From Mycolicibacterium moriokaense (GTDB lineage: Bacteria > Actinomycetota > Actinomycetes > Mycobacteriales > Mycobacteriaceae), in the NCBI RefSeq assembly GCF_010726085.1, contig NZ_AP022560.1:5456001-5520000 (forward strand): 64,000 nt of DNA, given 5' to 3'. The position numbers and the translations under genes are program-made. Numbering within the stretch: the stretch's first letter is position 1; every line of letters starts with the position of its first letter. The notes beneath the pieces are model-generated. The model was not told the DNA's origin and did no database searches. It saw only the letters and a list, made by a program, of their open reading frames with translations. This document shows positions 17,310-27,342 of the stretch, piece after piece.

Positions 17310-19265
17310 TCAGCCGTGCCGCCGTCGGTGGACGGCCAGCGCGATGACGCTCGCCCCGATGATCACACCGACGCCGGCGGTGATCCACCAGATCGGGTTG
17401 AAGCCGCTGTCGTCGGCGGTGTCCGGTGGTGCCGCGGCCTGTATATCGATGCTGACGGGATCGCTGCCGGGCAGTGAGATCACCGCCGTTCCGTCCAGCG
17501 TCGCCCACCGATGCGCATCGCCGTCGAGCCAGTCGAGGAGCGAATCGAGTTGGTCCGGCGCATCCTCCGACGTGGCGAAGAGGACGGTTCGGTCGCCGCT
17601 GTGTCCGACTTGAAGCGACGCGAACGGCGTGGCCGGATCGAGGGTGAGCTTGGCCGGACTTCCGCCACCGATGCGCTGAACCTCAACGACCCCGTCGGTC
17701 GAACTACGCACGGGCGGAACCACTTTGTCGGCGTTCCAGCCGTCGGCCGAGATGAGCACGGCGGGTGAAGCGCTGTCGATGGCTGTCGAGAGCGGCACCA
17801 CCTCGGTGTCGAGACGCGCGCCGCTGAGCCGTTGCAGCCCCGCCATGATCGACACCGCACGGGCAGTGTCGTCGAAGGACTCGGGTTCCACGCCAACCTG
17901 CACGGTCGGCATCAGCGCCTGGGGAACCGACTGGAATCCAAGCGGATCGGGGGGATCGGCGACGCTGCTGTCGACGGTGGTGTCGCCGTCGATGGTCAGT
18001 GTCACCGGCTGGAACTCACCACACTGTCCGGTGTTGCCCGCAATATCGACGGCGACGGAAAGCTTTGTGTTACGTCGTAATTCGGACTGCGGCAGGTCAA
18101 CCGATCGGTCGATCGCACCGCTCGAGTCGGCGGCCCACCGGTCAATCTGACGGTCACCGATCGACACCACCACCTGCCCACCGACGGTGGATGGCAGTGG
18201 TGTGTACGAACCCTTCAGGTGCACCCGCATGTCGCGCACGGGGTGTCCGATCCGGGTCTGGTCCAGCCCGACGACCACCTGCGGCTCGAACGCCGTCGCA
18301 CTCAGCTCCGGTTGACCGAGATCACGGAGGTTGACCTGCTTCACCGGTTCGGCAGGAGATGAGTTGATCGGACCAGCAACCACTTTGGCGGACAGCGCCA
18401 GCTGGGACAGCCCGCTGCTTAGCAACCTCGCCTGGTTGGCGAGCTCGTTCGACGGGCCGCTGATCTGCAGCGCGGGGACTCCCCCGCCGCGACCCTGCAA
18501 CGTAAGCGCGGCATCCGACCCCTCACGAATGACGACATTGCGTTCCAGCGGTGCCGACGGCGGCACCGGACGGTCATCCCCCAACGGTGCGATGTCGATG
18601 TCGGTGTTCTGTGCGCCGTACCGACTGACGACAGCAGTGGTCAGCTCCACCGCAGCGTCGGATTCGGCGGCTGTGGGCTTGTCCGGGGTGAAGATCGTCA
18701 GCTTCTCCAGCACCGGCGGAAGGAAGTCGGCAACCCGGGCGGGTGCCACCTCTTTGCCGGTGTAGTCGATTGCGGCATCAGCGAGTTGAAGCGGAGCCGT
18801 CGGGTCGAAGAGGCAGTCACCCTCTTCGGGCAACAGCCGGCTGCGCACCGTGAACGTGACGGTGCCGTCGGCGACGCGGGCACCCGTCAGCGGAATCGAG
18901 AGTGGTGTGCTCTCCGCCACCAGCAGCTCGATCCGTGACAGTTCTCGACCCTCCTGGGTGACCGTGAGGGTTCCGCCCCGGACATACGGCGGCAGCTCGA
19001 CGTCGGCGGTCAACGCGCCAGGCGCCAACCCTTTCGGAACCGGGACGGTGATGGTCTGGGTGCCCTGCACCCCGTACAGCGAGATGTCACCGTCGACACC
19101 GAGTGACGTCAGGCTGAGCGTCGGTGCGTCCGCCACCTCGCCGCCATCGCCAGGAGTCGCATTCACCTGCGGTGAACCGAAATTGACGGTCAAGACGGCA
19201 ATTACCGCGACGCTCGCCGTAACGAGCGCCGCCTTTTTCAGAGCACGTGCCAGGGCAGCCGCCAT
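17310..19265 (-). CDS. BcsB-like (cellulose synthase regulatory subunit) membrane-anchored protein
   Basis: 651 residues from ATG 19265. A hydrophobic N-terminal segment (ALVTASVAVIAVLTVNF) acts as a signal sequence or anchor; the large exported part is beta-rich with a cysteine pair (EGDCLF, GQCGEF); a single C-terminal helix GFNPIWWITAGVGVIIGASV with RRRRHG after it anchors the protein with its basic tail inside. This layout and domains (IPLTGARVADGTVTFTVRSR) match BcsB-family proteins, which escort glycan from a membrane synthase. No BcsA-type glycosyltransferase is next to it. It is convergent with the mutase-like gene, 18 bases apart, and lies after the S10 terminator. A longer start at 19343 would run into that terminator. 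Confidence 0.75.
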   Translation of the reverse strand: MAAALARALKKAALVTASVAVIAVLTVNFGSPQVNATPGDGGEVADAPTLSLTSLGVDGDISLYGVQGTQTITVPVPKGLAPGALTADVELPPYVRGGTLTVTQEGRELSRIELLVAESTPLSIPLTGARVADGTVTFTVRSRLLPEEGDCLFDPTAPLQLADAAIDYTGKEVAPARVADFLPPVLEKLTIFTPDKPTAAESDAAVELTTAVVSRYGAQNTDIDIAPLGDDRPVPPSAPLERNVVIREGSDAALTLQGRGGGVPALQISGPSNELANQARLLSSGLSQLALSAKVVAGPINSSPAEPVKQVNLRDLGQPELSATAFEPQVVVGLDQTRIGHPVRDMRVHLKGSYTPLPSTVGGQVVVSIGDRQIDRWAADSSGAIDRSVDLPQSELRRNTKLSVAVDIAGNTGQCGEFQPVTLTIDGDTTVDSSVADPPDPLGFQSVPQALMPTVQVGVEPESFDDTARAVSIMAGLQRLSGARLDTEVVPLSTAIDSASPAVLISADGWNADKVVPPVRSSTDGVVEVQRIGGGSPAKLTLDPATPFASLQVGHSGDRTVLFATSEDAPDQLDSLLDWLDGDAHRWATLDGTAVISLPGSDPVSIDIQAAAPPDTADDSGFNPIWWITAGVGVIIGASVIALAVHRRRHG

Positions 19266-19329
19266 ATGGCCGAAGGTATAGCCACGGGACCCGATCGACA
19301 AACAGGGTCCACGCCGCCCGAATAGACGA

Positions 19330-19363
19330 AAAGCCCCCGACACGCCGTGTGTGCGGGGGCTTT
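19330..19363 (-). terminator. Intrinsic terminator of the S10 operon
   Basis: Ten-bp stem AAAGCCCCCG/CGGGGGCTTT around a 14-base loop, 17 bases after the rpsQ stop, followed on the minus strand by a TTTT run. The other strand is also T-rich after the stem (CTTTCCTCTT), so it may act in both directions. Confidence 0.85.
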
Positions 19364-19379
19364 CCTCTTGCGGTCCGGC

Positions 19380-19694
19380 CTATTTCGCCTTTTCGAGGAT
19401 CTCGACCAGACGCCAACGCTTGGTCGCCGACAGCGGCCGCGTCTCCATCAGCGAGACGCGGTCGCCGATACCGGCGTCGCCGTTCTCGTCGTGCGCCTTC
19501 ACCTTCTTGGTGGTCCGGATGATCTTGCCGTAGAGCGGATGGCTCTTACGATCCTCCAGCTCGACGACGATGGTCTTCTGCATCTTGTCGCTCACGACGT
19601 AGCCGATGGCGGTCTTGCGACGGCCGCGCGGCTTTTCGGCGCGAGGAGTGTGCTTGGGGCCCTTACCCTTTGCCTGATCTTTGGTCTCAGCCAT
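19380..19694 (-). CDS. rpsQ: 30S ribosomal protein S17
   Basis: 104 residues with the S17 OB-fold (about 25-100): [39 protein letters not shown] and [17 protein letters not shown] are diagnostic. A 22-residue Lys/Gly-rich N-terminal extension is common in actinobacteria. S17 is a primary 16S 5-prime-domain binder. Its ATG overlaps the rpmC stop (TAATG). It is the last gene of the S10 operon and is followed by an intrinsic terminator; in many bacteria rplN would come next, but here spc begins 14 kb away. Confidence 0.97.
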   Translation of the reverse strand: MAETKDQAKGKGPKHTPRAEKPRGRRKTAIGYVVSDKMQKTIVVELEDRKSHPLYGKIIRTTKKVKAHDENGDAGIGDRVSLMETRPLSATKRWRLVEILEKAK

Positions 19695-19927
19695 TACGCT
19701 TCCTCACCTGCGGGCCCGGATGCCAGACCCAATTCACGTTCACGCAGCACCGTATACACGCGTGCGATTTCCTGGCGCACCGTGCGAAGCCGGCGGTTGT
19801 TTGCCAGCTGTCCCGTCGCCATCTGGAAGCGAAGGTTGAACAACTCTTCCTTGGACTCGCGCAGCTTGTCCTTCAACTCGTCGTCGGTCAGCTCGCGCAG
19901 TTCGCCCGGCGTCACTCCCACAGCCAT
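19694..19927 (-). CDS. rpmC: 50S ribosomal protein L29
   Basis: 77 residues from ATG 19927, [20 protein letters not shown], then the two-helix hairpin of L29 with [21 protein letters not shown]29 sits at the polypeptide exit site and helps dock trigger factor and SRP. Start overlaps the rplP stop (ATGA) and the stop overlaps the rpsQ start (TAATG), so the three genes are translationally coupled. The frame continues 48 codons upstream inside rplP, which is not coding. Confidence 0.95.
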   Translation of the reverse strand: MAVGVTPGELRELTDDELKDKLRESKEELFNLRFQMATGQLANNRRLRTVRQEIARVYTVLRERELGLASGPAGEEA

Positions 19928-20343
19928 CAGAAGTGCTCCTCTCGGGTAACGATGCGTGCCTTGATCGGCAGCTTGTGGATCGCGCGGGTCAGTGCCTCGC
20001 GCGCGGTCTTCTCGTCGGGGTAGCTGAGCTCGAAGAGCACGCGACCCGGCTTGACATTGGCCACCCACCACTCCGGCGAACCCTTACCGGAACCCATGCG
20101 GGTTTCGGCCGGCTTCTTGGTCAGCGGGCGGTCGGGGAAGATGTTGATCCACACCTTGCCGCCACGCTTGATGTGCCGGTTGATGGCGATACGAGCGGAC
20201 TCGATCTGCCGGTTGGTGATGTAGGCGTGCTCCAGTGCCTGGATGCCATAGTCACCGAAGCTCACCGAGGTACCGCCGCTGGCGATGCCGCGCTGCCGCG
20301 GGTGGTGTTGCTTGCGGTGCTTGACCTTGCGGGGAATAAGCAT
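19927..20343 (-). CDS. rplP: 50S ribosomal protein L16
   Basis: 138 residues, invariant length, starting [19 protein letters not shown]. The conserved [20 protein letters not shown] block is intact. L16 contacts the A-site finger and the elbow of tRNA and is needed for late large-subunit assembly. Located 3 bases after rpsC and overlapping rpmC by 4 bases in the S10 operon. Confidence 0.97.
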   Translation of the reverse strand: MLIPRKVKHRKQHHPRQRGIASGGTSVSFGDYGIQALEHAYITNRQIESARIAINRHIKRGGKVWINIFPDRPLTKKPAETRMGSGKGSPEWWVANVKPGRVLFELSYPDEKTAREALTRAIHKLPIKARIVTREEHF

Positions 20344-20346
20344 GGT

Positions 20347-21805
<1,459 letters not shown>

Positions 21806-21806
<1 letters not shown>

Positions 21807-22087
21807 TACCGGCGCTTGGCCTTCCGGTCGTCCTTGATGTGACCCTTGAACGTGCGGGTCGGTGCGAACTCGCCGAGCTTGTGCCCGACCATCGCCTCGG
21901 TGACGAACACCGGGACATGCTTGCGGCCGTCATGCACCGCGAAGGTGTGCCCGATGAAGTCGGGGATGATCGTCGATCGACGCGACCAGGTCTTGATGAC
22001 CTGCTTGGTGTTCTTCTCGTTCTGTGCGTCGACCTTCTTGAGCAGATGGTCGTCGACGAACGGACCCTTCTTGAGGCTGCGAGGCAT
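21806..22087 (-). CDS. rpsS: 30S ribosomal protein S19
   Basis: 93 residues starting [20 protein letters not shown] and ending [12 protein letters not shown], the exact pattern and length of bacterial S19. It binds the 16S 3-prime head domain together with S13 and contacts bridge B1a. Ten bases downstream of rplB and overlapping the rplV start by one base in the S10 operon. Confidence 0.97.
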
Positions 22088-22097
22088 TTACTGGCTC

Positions 22098-22940
22098 CTA
22101 CCGGTGATGCTTCTTGCCGGTGCGCCGGCGTCGGACGATGAGTTTGTCGCTCGGCTTGTTCGCCTTGCGGGTACGGCCTTCGGGCTTACCCCACGGGCTG
22201 ACCGGGTGACGGCCACCGGAGGTCTTGCCCTCGCCGCCGCCATGCGGGTGGTCGACCGGGTTCATCACGACACCACGGACGGTCGGGCGCTTGCCCTTCC
22301 ACCGCATCCGGCCTGCCTTGCCCCAGTTGATGTTCGCCTGCTCGGCGTTGCCGACCTCGCCGACGGTGGCGCGGCAGCGCACGTCGACGCGACGGATCTC
22401 ACCGGACGGCATACGCAGCGAGGCGTAGGTGCCTTCCTTACCCAGCAGCTGGATGCTCGAGCCGGCCGAACGGGCCAGCTTGGCACCGCCGCCGGGCCGC
22501 AGCTCCACCGCGTGGATCAGCGTGCCCGCCGGGATGTTGCGCAGCGGCAGGTTGTTGCCCGGCTTGATGTCGGCGTTGGCGCCCGACTCGACGATGTCAC
22601 CCTGCGAGAGTCCCTGCGGCGCAATGATGTAGCGCTTCTCGCCGTCCAGGAAATGCAGCAGTGCGATGTTCGCGGTGCGGTTCGGGTCGTACTCGATGTG
22701 CGCGACCTTGGCGTTGACGCCGTCCTTGTCGTTGCGACGGAAGTCGATCACACGGTAGGCGCGCTTGTGCCCGCCGCCCTTGTGCCGCGTGGTGATTCGA
22801 CCGTGCGCGTTGCGGCCGCCCTTGCCGTGCAGCGGGCGAACCAGCGACTTCTCCGGATGGTCGCGAGTGATCTCGGCGAAATCGGAGACGCTGGCACCGC
22901 GACGACCCGGGGTCGTCGGCTTGTACTTGCGAATTCCCAT
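22098..22940 (-). CDS. rplB: 50S ribosomal protein L2
   Basis: 280 residues, normal length. Begins [22 protein letters not shown]-fold and SH3-like domains follow, and the conserved [20 protein letters not shown] loop with the near-catalytic histidine at the peptidyl transferase centre is intact. The C-terminus KKHHR is basic. L2 is required for subunit association and peptide-bond formation. About 31 bases separate it from rplW upstream. Confidence 0.98.
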   Translation of the reverse strand: MGIRKYKPTTPGRRGASVSDFAEITRDHPEKSLVRPLHGKGGRNAHGRITTRHKGGGHKRAYRVIDFRRNDKDGVNAKVAHIEYDPNRTANIALLHFLDGEKRYIIAPQGLSQGDIVESGANADIKPGNNLPLRNIPAGTLIHAVELRPGGGAKLARSAGSSIQLLGKEGTYASLRMPSGEIRRVDVRCRATVGEVGNAEQANINWGKAGRMRWKGKRPTVRGVVMNPVDHPHGGGEGKTSGGRHPVSPWGKPEGRTRKANKPSDKLIVRRRRTGKKHHR

Positions 22941-22971
22941 GTTTCTCTAAATCTCTCTAGGTTCCCCGGGC

Positions 22972-23274
22972 TTACGCCGGTGCTCCGAACAGGTCGATCG
23001 GCTTGCTGCCCTCGGCCAGCGTGACGATCGCGCGCTTGGTGTTCTTGCGCTTGCCGTAGCCGGCGCGGGTGCGCTTGCGCTTGCCCTGCCGGTTCAGCGT
23101 GTTCACCGAGTCGACCTTGACCTTGAAGATCTTCTCGATCGCGATCTTGATCTCGGTCTTGTTCGAGTCGGGGTGAACGACGAACGTGTACACGTTGTCT
23201 TCGATGAGCCCGTAGGACTTCTCGGAGATCACCGGCGCCAAGATGATGTCGCGTGGGTCAGTGACGGTCGCCAT
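22972..23274 (-). CDS. rplW: 50S ribosomal protein L23
   Basis: 100 residues, [20 protein letters not shown] at the start and conserved [20 protein letters not shown] in the middle. L23 is the main docking site for trigger factor and SRP at the tunnel exit. The start ATG overlaps the rplD stop by one base. Standard member of the S10 operon. Confidence 0.97.
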   Translation of the reverse strand: MATVTDPRDIILAPVISEKSYGLIEDNVYTFVVHPDSNKTEIKIAIEKIFKVKVDSVNTLNRQGKRKRTRAGYGKRKNTKRAIVTLAEGSKPIDLFGAPA

Positions 23275-23927
23275 CAGGCCGACACCTCCTCATCCTTCCT
23301 CGTGTGAGCTGAGATGTAGGCATCCAGCGCCTCCACGCTGAACACCACGTCGTCGGCCTTGAGCACGTCGTAGGTGTTCAACTGATCCGGGGAGAGCACG
23401 TGCACGCCGGGGAGGTTGCGAACACTCTTGGCGCCCGTCTCATCGGCGCGGCCGATCACGATCAGCACCTGCTTGTTCTGGGTCAGCGTGCCCAGGAACG
23501 CCTTGGCGCTCTTGGTCGACGGGGTCTGACCCTCGACGAGCTCGGTCACCGCGTGGATACGGCCGTTGCGCGCCCGGTCCGAGAGCGCACCGCGCAGCGC
23601 GGCGGCGATCATCTTCTTCGGGGTCCGCTGGCTGTAGTCGCGCGGCTGGGGACCGTGCACGGTGCCACCGCCGGTGAACTGCGGTGCACGCGTCGAACCC
23701 TGACGGGCGCGGCCGGTGCCCTTCTGCCGGTACGGCTTCTTGCCGCCACCACGGACGTCGCCGCGGGTTTTGGTCGCATGCGTGCCCTGACGCTTGGCCG
23801 CCAACTGCGCCTCGACGACCTGATGCATCAGCGCAATGTTCGCCTCGACGTCGAACAGCTCGGCGGGCAGCTCCACGGAGCCGTCCTTCTTACCCGCCGG
23901 GGTGTGGACATCAATCTTTAGAGCCAT
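23274..23927 (-). CDS. rplD: 50S ribosomal protein L4
   Basis: 217 residues. Contains the extended tunnel loop [20 protein letters not shown] (about 60-80) and the globular L4/L1e fold. L4 lines the exit tunnel; in enteric bacteria it represses the S10 operon by binding its leader. The long leader upstream of rpsJ here leaves room for such control, but no homologous stem can be claimed. Start and stop overlap rplC and rplW by one base each. Confidence 0.97.
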   Translation of the reverse strand: MALKIDVHTPAGKKDGSVELPAELFDVEANIALMHQVVEAQLAAKRQGTHATKTRGDVRGGGKKPYRQKGTGRARQGSTRAPQFTGGGTVHGPQPRDYSQRTPKKMIAAALRGALSDRARNGRIHAVTELVEGQTPSTKSAKAFLGTLTQNKQVLIVIGRADETGAKSVRNLPGVHVLSPDQLNTYDVLKADDVVFSVEALDAYISAHTRKDEEVSA

Positions 23928-24580
23928 TACTTCTCGCCTCGCTTGATTGCGCTGCGGACCATCACCAGTCCGCCGTTGCGGCCGGGGATGGCGCCCTTGA
24001 TCAACAGCACGCCGTTCTCGGCATCGACCTTGTGCACCAACAGGTTCTGCGTCGTCACGCGGTCGTTACCCATGCGACCCGACATGCGGGTGCCCTTGAA
24101 CACGCGGCCCGGCGTCGCGCAGCCACCGATCGAACCCGGGCGGCGGTGCACCGCCTGGGCACCGTGGCTGGCGCCCTGACCCCGGAAGCCGTGCCGCTTC
24201 ATGGTGCCCGCGAAGCCCTTACCCTTCGAGGTCCCCGTCACGTCGACATAGGTGCCGTCGGAGAAGATCTCGGCGGTCAGCTCCTGACCGAGCTCGTACT
24301 CAGCGGCGGCGGCCTCGTCGTCGAGCCGCAGCTCGGCGAGGTGGCGGCGCGGGTTCACACCGGCGGCCGCATACTGGCCCGTCACCGGCTTGTTCACCTT
24401 GCGTGGGCTGATCTCGCCGTACGCGAGCTGCACGGCCGAGTAGCCGTCGCGCTCGGGCGTGCGGATGCGGGTGACGACGTTGGGGCCGGCCTTGACGACC
24501 GTCACCGGCACGACCCGGTTGTTCTCGTCGAACACCTGCGTCATGCCCAGCTTGGTGCCCAGAATTCCTTTTCTAGCCAT
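23927..24580 (-). CDS. rplC: 50S ribosomal protein L3
   Basis: 217 residues starting [20 protein letters not shown]. The conserved [20 protein letters not shown] and [19 protein letters not shown] loops reach toward the peptidyl transferase centre. Residue 154 is Cys, the wild-type state at the position where C154R gives linezolid resistance in M. tuberculosis. Fourteen bases downstream of rpsJ in the S10 operon. Confidence 0.98.
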   Translation of the reverse strand: MARKGILGTKLGMTQVFDENNRVVPVTVVKAGPNVVTRIRTPERDGYSAVQLAYGEISPRKVNKPVTGQYAAAGVNPRRHLAELRLDDEAAAAEYELGQELTAEIFSDGTYVDVTGTSKGKGFAGTMKRHGFRGQGASHGAQAVHRRPGSIGGCATPGRVFKGTRMSGRMGNDRVTTQNLLVHKVDAENGVLLIKGAIPGRNGGLVMVRSAIKRGEK

Positions 24581-24594
24581 GAATCCGTGGTCTC

Positions 24595-24900
24595 CTACTG
24601 GATGTTGACGTCGACACTGGCCGGCAGATCGATGCGCATGAGAGCGTCAACGGTCTTCGGCGTCGGGTCGAGGATGTCGATCAGCCGCTTGTGCGTACGC
24701 ATCTCGAAGTGCTCCCGCGAGTCCTTGTACTTGTGCGGGGAGCGGATGACGCAATACACGTTCTTCTCGGTCGGCAGCGGCACCGGGCCGACCACACTGG
24801 CGCCCGTCCGGGTGACCGTCTCGACGATCTTGCGCGCCGAGGCGTCGATCGCCTCATGGTCGTAGGCCTTCAGCCTGATGCGGATCTTCTGTCCCGCCAC
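24595..24900 (-). CDS. rpsJ: 30S ribosomal protein S10
   Basis: 101 residues, [20 protein letters not shown] at the start, [20 protein letters not shown] in the loop; standard S10. Besides its ribosomal role in the 30S head, S10 (NusE) joins the antitermination complex with NusB. GTG start at 24900 with TAGGAG four bases upstream. First gene of the S10 operon, preceded by a 390-base non-coding stretch with promoter and a conserved leader element. Confidence 0.98.
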
Positions 24901-25018
24901 GCTTCTCCTACCTCACTACTAACGGGCCCGTCCTGGGCCTGGTCTGTAGCCGCGCTCCAGGACCAACCCGGTCGCGCAGCCCTAGCCGCCGCTGTTTACC
25001 TGTCTGTGGTTCACCGAC

Positions 25019-25039
25019 CCCCGCGCTCGGGTGTGTCGC
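25019..25039 (-). promoter_or_regulatory. S10 leader element shared with the rpsL leader
   Basis: The 21-base element (on the plus strand CCCCGCGCTCGGGTGTGTCG plus C) differs by one base from 59326-59346 in the rpsL leader, and GTTCAC follows it on the gene side in both. It is 118 bases upstream of the rpsJ start on the transcribed strand. Between it and the promoter lies a hairpin, GCGCCC-GTTC-GGGCGC, at 25096-25111. The rest of 24901-25291 shows no gene. Confidence 0.6.
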
Positions 25040-25175
25040 CCTCACGCACACTCGCCCGCGTCGGAAATCCGTCACGCTCGAGGTGGGGACCGGACGCGCC
25101 CGTTCGGGCGCCGGTCGTATGCCCCATGCCAGACAGTCCCGAAGGGGTGCCGTCCCGGCTCAAGGCAACCTGAAC

Positions 25176-25204
25176 AGTATGCCCTAGATCCTGGCGTGCT
25201 CCAA
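25176..25204 (-). promoter_or_regulatory. Probable SigA-type promoter of the S10 operon
   Basis: Minus strand TTGGAG (25204-25199), 17 bases, CATACT (25181-25176). Transcription from about 25169 would give a leader near 270 bases. The -10 is imperfect; TACTGT two bases further is an alternative. Confidence 0.45.
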
Positions 25205-25291
25205 ATCCCTGCTCACCCGCCCGGGCCAGGCCATATCCGCCGGTGAGTGGCCCGATCCCTGAGCAGTCTCGGCGAGGGGTTGGGCGGGGTT

Positions 25292-25648
25292 TTACGCCAG
25301 ATAAGTGCCGTGGCCCTCGCGGACCAGGCCGTCGGCGTCGAAGGTCAGCACCTCGTTGACCGACTCGCCGCGATGGTTGGTGTAGTTGATGACCAGCGTC
25401 GACTCGCCCCGATAGACCCCTACGACCTCGAAGTGCAGCCCGGGTAACGACTCCAACGCCGTCGCCCAGTAGTGCCGAAGCGCGTCCTTGCCGCGCACCA
25501 CTCCCCCGCTGTCCGGAACCACCCGCGCCGCGACGGGTGAGGTGAAGACCACGTCGTCGCGGAAATGCGCGAGCACGGCGTCGACGTCGTGGGCGTTCCA
25601 CGCGTTGACCCACTGATCGGCGAACGTATGCGGGTCGGGTGTCGGCAT
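25292..25648 (-). CDS. NTF2-like (SnoaL-type) small protein
   Basis: 118 residues starting MPTPDPHTFADQWVNAWNAH. The pattern DQWVNAWNAHDVDAVLAHF, VVRGKDALRHYW and the alternating C-terminal strands fit the NTF2-like/SnoaL fold, a cone-shaped domain used by isomerases, hydrolases and binding proteins. Catalytic residues cannot be assigned. It follows the carboxylesterase stop by 5 bases in the same direction, so the two form a small operon and may act on the same compound. Its stop is about 90 bases upstream of the S10 promoter region. Confidence 0.8.
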   Translation of the reverse strand: MPTPDPHTFADQWVNAWNAHDVDAVLAHFRDDVVFTSPVAARVVPDSGGVVRGKDALRHYWATALESLPGLHFEVVGVYRGESTLVINYTNHRGESVNEVLTFDADGLVREGHGTYLA

Positions 25649-25653
25649 CTCGA

Positions 25654-27237
25654 TCAACCTTTCAACCCCGCCCAGAACGGGCACTGGTGCGTCTGCTCGA
25701 ACGACGTGATGACGCGGCTGCCGCCGGGCTGCAGCGACATCCGTTCGCCGGCATCGCCCGGGGTCAACCGGGGCCAATCGGAGCCGGGCGAACCGGTCGC
25801 GACGAAGCGGCTGACGTAGTCGATCATCTGCTCGGAGAGGCGCTCCTGCGCCGCGTTCAGCGACGGCGCCCCTCCCACGTCGAACAGATACCGCAGTTCC
25901 AGAGAATGCGCTGCGCCGATCGGGAAGGGCGCTTCGCGTATCGGCTCGGGTGCGGGCGCGTCGGGATCGTCGAATACGAATGAATACACCGGAGCGTGCG
26001 TGGCGAGCGTGTCCGCCAGTTCGTCGGCGTCGCAGGCGAACACGCCGTCGGTCGTCGCCGTCGAAAAGGCAAGCGGCACACTGCCTCCGAACCGCTCCGG
26101 TGGGTACTGCCGACCAACTGCCGCGGCATTGGCACCGAAGGCTTCGGCGAGCAACTCCGGGTAGTGCGGGGTGTCCATCGGGCGCCCGCGAACGAACTGC
26201 AGCGCGGTGAACAGGTTGAACTCGTCGGCCGTCGTGCCGATCATCACCGGGACCTTCGCGGCGCGACCTTGGGCGGCGCCGCGCATCGGGTCCACCGGAA
26301 GCGCCGTCGTGCCCGTCACCGGTCCACTGAGTTGTTCGGTGCCGATACGGCCGTAGAACAGCGGTCGCTGCAGCTTGTCCGCCGGCAGCGCACGTAGACA
26401 CTGCGCCGCCGTCGCAGCATCACCGCAGCCTTCCTCCGCCGCGTACTGCAGGCTCACTTTCTCCGCGGCAGGCAGATCGACTTGGGCCTGACACGGCCCA
26501 CTGAAGACGATCGCCGCTCGGAACAACCCGGCCGAGTCGGGCGCCACGAGGTGGTCGCAGACCGACATTCCGCCTGCCGACTCACCGGCGATCGTCACCT
26601 GGTCCGGGTCGCCACCGAAGTCGGCGATGTTGTCACGCACCCAGCGCAACGCGGCCTGCTGGTCGGCGAGCCCATAGTTGCCCTGCCCCAGCGCGGGGTG
26701 GGCCAGAAAACCGAGTGCGCCAAGCCGGTAGTTGATGGTCACGACGACCATGTCGCCGCGGGCGGCCAACCGCCGTGAGTTGTAGATGTCGCCGCTGCCG
26801 GCGAGGAAGCTGCCGCCGTGAATCCACACCATCACCGGGCGCTTCTCGGTCGACGGCGGCGGCGTCCACACGTTGAGCGACAGGCAGTCCTCCCCGGTGG
26901 GGCGACGATCCTCGGCGCTGATGTCCTGCACACACTGCGCTCCCGGGCGGGTCGCATCGCGGAAGCCGTCCCACGGCACGACCGGCGCCGGAGGCTGCCA
27001 CCGTAGTGGCCCGACCGGCGGTGCAGCATAAGGGATTCCGGCGAAATAGCGGTGATCGAGCGAGGTGGTTCCGCGCACCGCCCCGGCCTGCGTGTGGACG
27101 ACGGCCGGGTCGTCGGGCACCACGATCGGGTCCCGGTTGGCGGCGGACTCCCCGAGACCACATCCGCCCAGCACGACCACGGCGGCCATCAGCAATGCTG
27201 CCGCCCGCCGGCCCCGCCCCGCCGTTGCCCTGCGCAC
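25654..27237 (-). CDS. Type-B carboxylesterase lipoprotein
   Basis: 527 residues. A lipoprotein signal MRRATAGRGRRAAALLMAAV ends in lipobox LGGC (Cys26), so the enzyme is likely anchored outside the membrane. The alpha/beta-hydrolase carries the oxyanion HGG (140-142), the nucleophile motif GESAGG with Ser220, and EDCLSLNVW, typical of type-B carboxylesterases. The catalytic acid and His lie in the C-terminal half. It would hydrolyse carboxylic esters; substrate unknown. It is divergent from the first P450 gene, with a perfect palindrome between them, which suggests shared regulation. Confidence 0.88.
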   Translation of the reverse strand: MRRATAGRGRRAAALLMAAVVVLGGCGLGESAANRDPIVVPDDPAVVHTQAGAVRGTTSLDHRYFAGIPYAAPPVGPLRWQPPAPVVPWDGFRDATRPGAQCVQDISAEDRRPTGEDCLSLNVWTPPPSTEKRPVMVWIHGGSFLAGSGDIYNSRRLAARGDMVVVTINYRLGALGFLAHPALGQGNYGLADQQAALRWVRDNIADFGGDPDQVTIAGESAGGMSVCDHLVAPDSAGLFRAAIVFSGPCQAQVDLPAAEKVSLQYAAEEGCGDAATAAQCLRALPADKLQRPLFYGRIGTEQLSGPVTGTTALPVDPMRGAAQGRAAKVPVMIGTTADEFNLFTALQFVRGRPMDTPHYPELLAEAFGANAAAVGRQYPPERFGGSVPLAFSTATTDGVFACDADELADTLATHAPVYSFVFDDPDAPAPEPIREAPFPIGAAHSLELRYLFDVGGAPSLNAAQERLSEQMIDYVSRFVATGSPGSDWPRLTPGDAGERMSLQPGGSRVITSFEQTHQCPFWAGLKG

Positions 27238-27306
27238 CCCGCGAGCCTACTGACACCTCACGGGACGACCGGTCGCTCGATCATTTACTATGGCGTCACA
27301 CCAACA

Positions 27307-27322
27307 CTTGACACCTGTCAAG
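27307..27322. promoter_or_regulatory. Palindrome upstream of the first P450 gene
   Basis: CTTGACA-CC-TGTCAAG, a perfect 7-bp inverted repeat, 20 bases before the P450 ATG and inside the gap to the divergent esterase. A -10-like TACTAT lies about 20 bases further upstream. The same motif with one change precedes the second P450 gene at 28747-28762. Likely a repressor site. Confidence 0.7.
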
Positions 27323-27342
27323 AACGCCGGAGCGAGGTACCC

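Noticed and set aside
24901..25291. Protein-coding content in the S10 leader (for example the minus frame 25011-25613)
   Set aside because: Composition and codon pattern are not coding-like, there are no family motifs, and the stretch carries promoter and leader signals.
25292..26401. A 369-codon frame upstream of the NTF2-like protein
   Set aside because: Only the last 118 codons match the NTF2-like fold; the rest overlaps the carboxylesterase gene in another frame.
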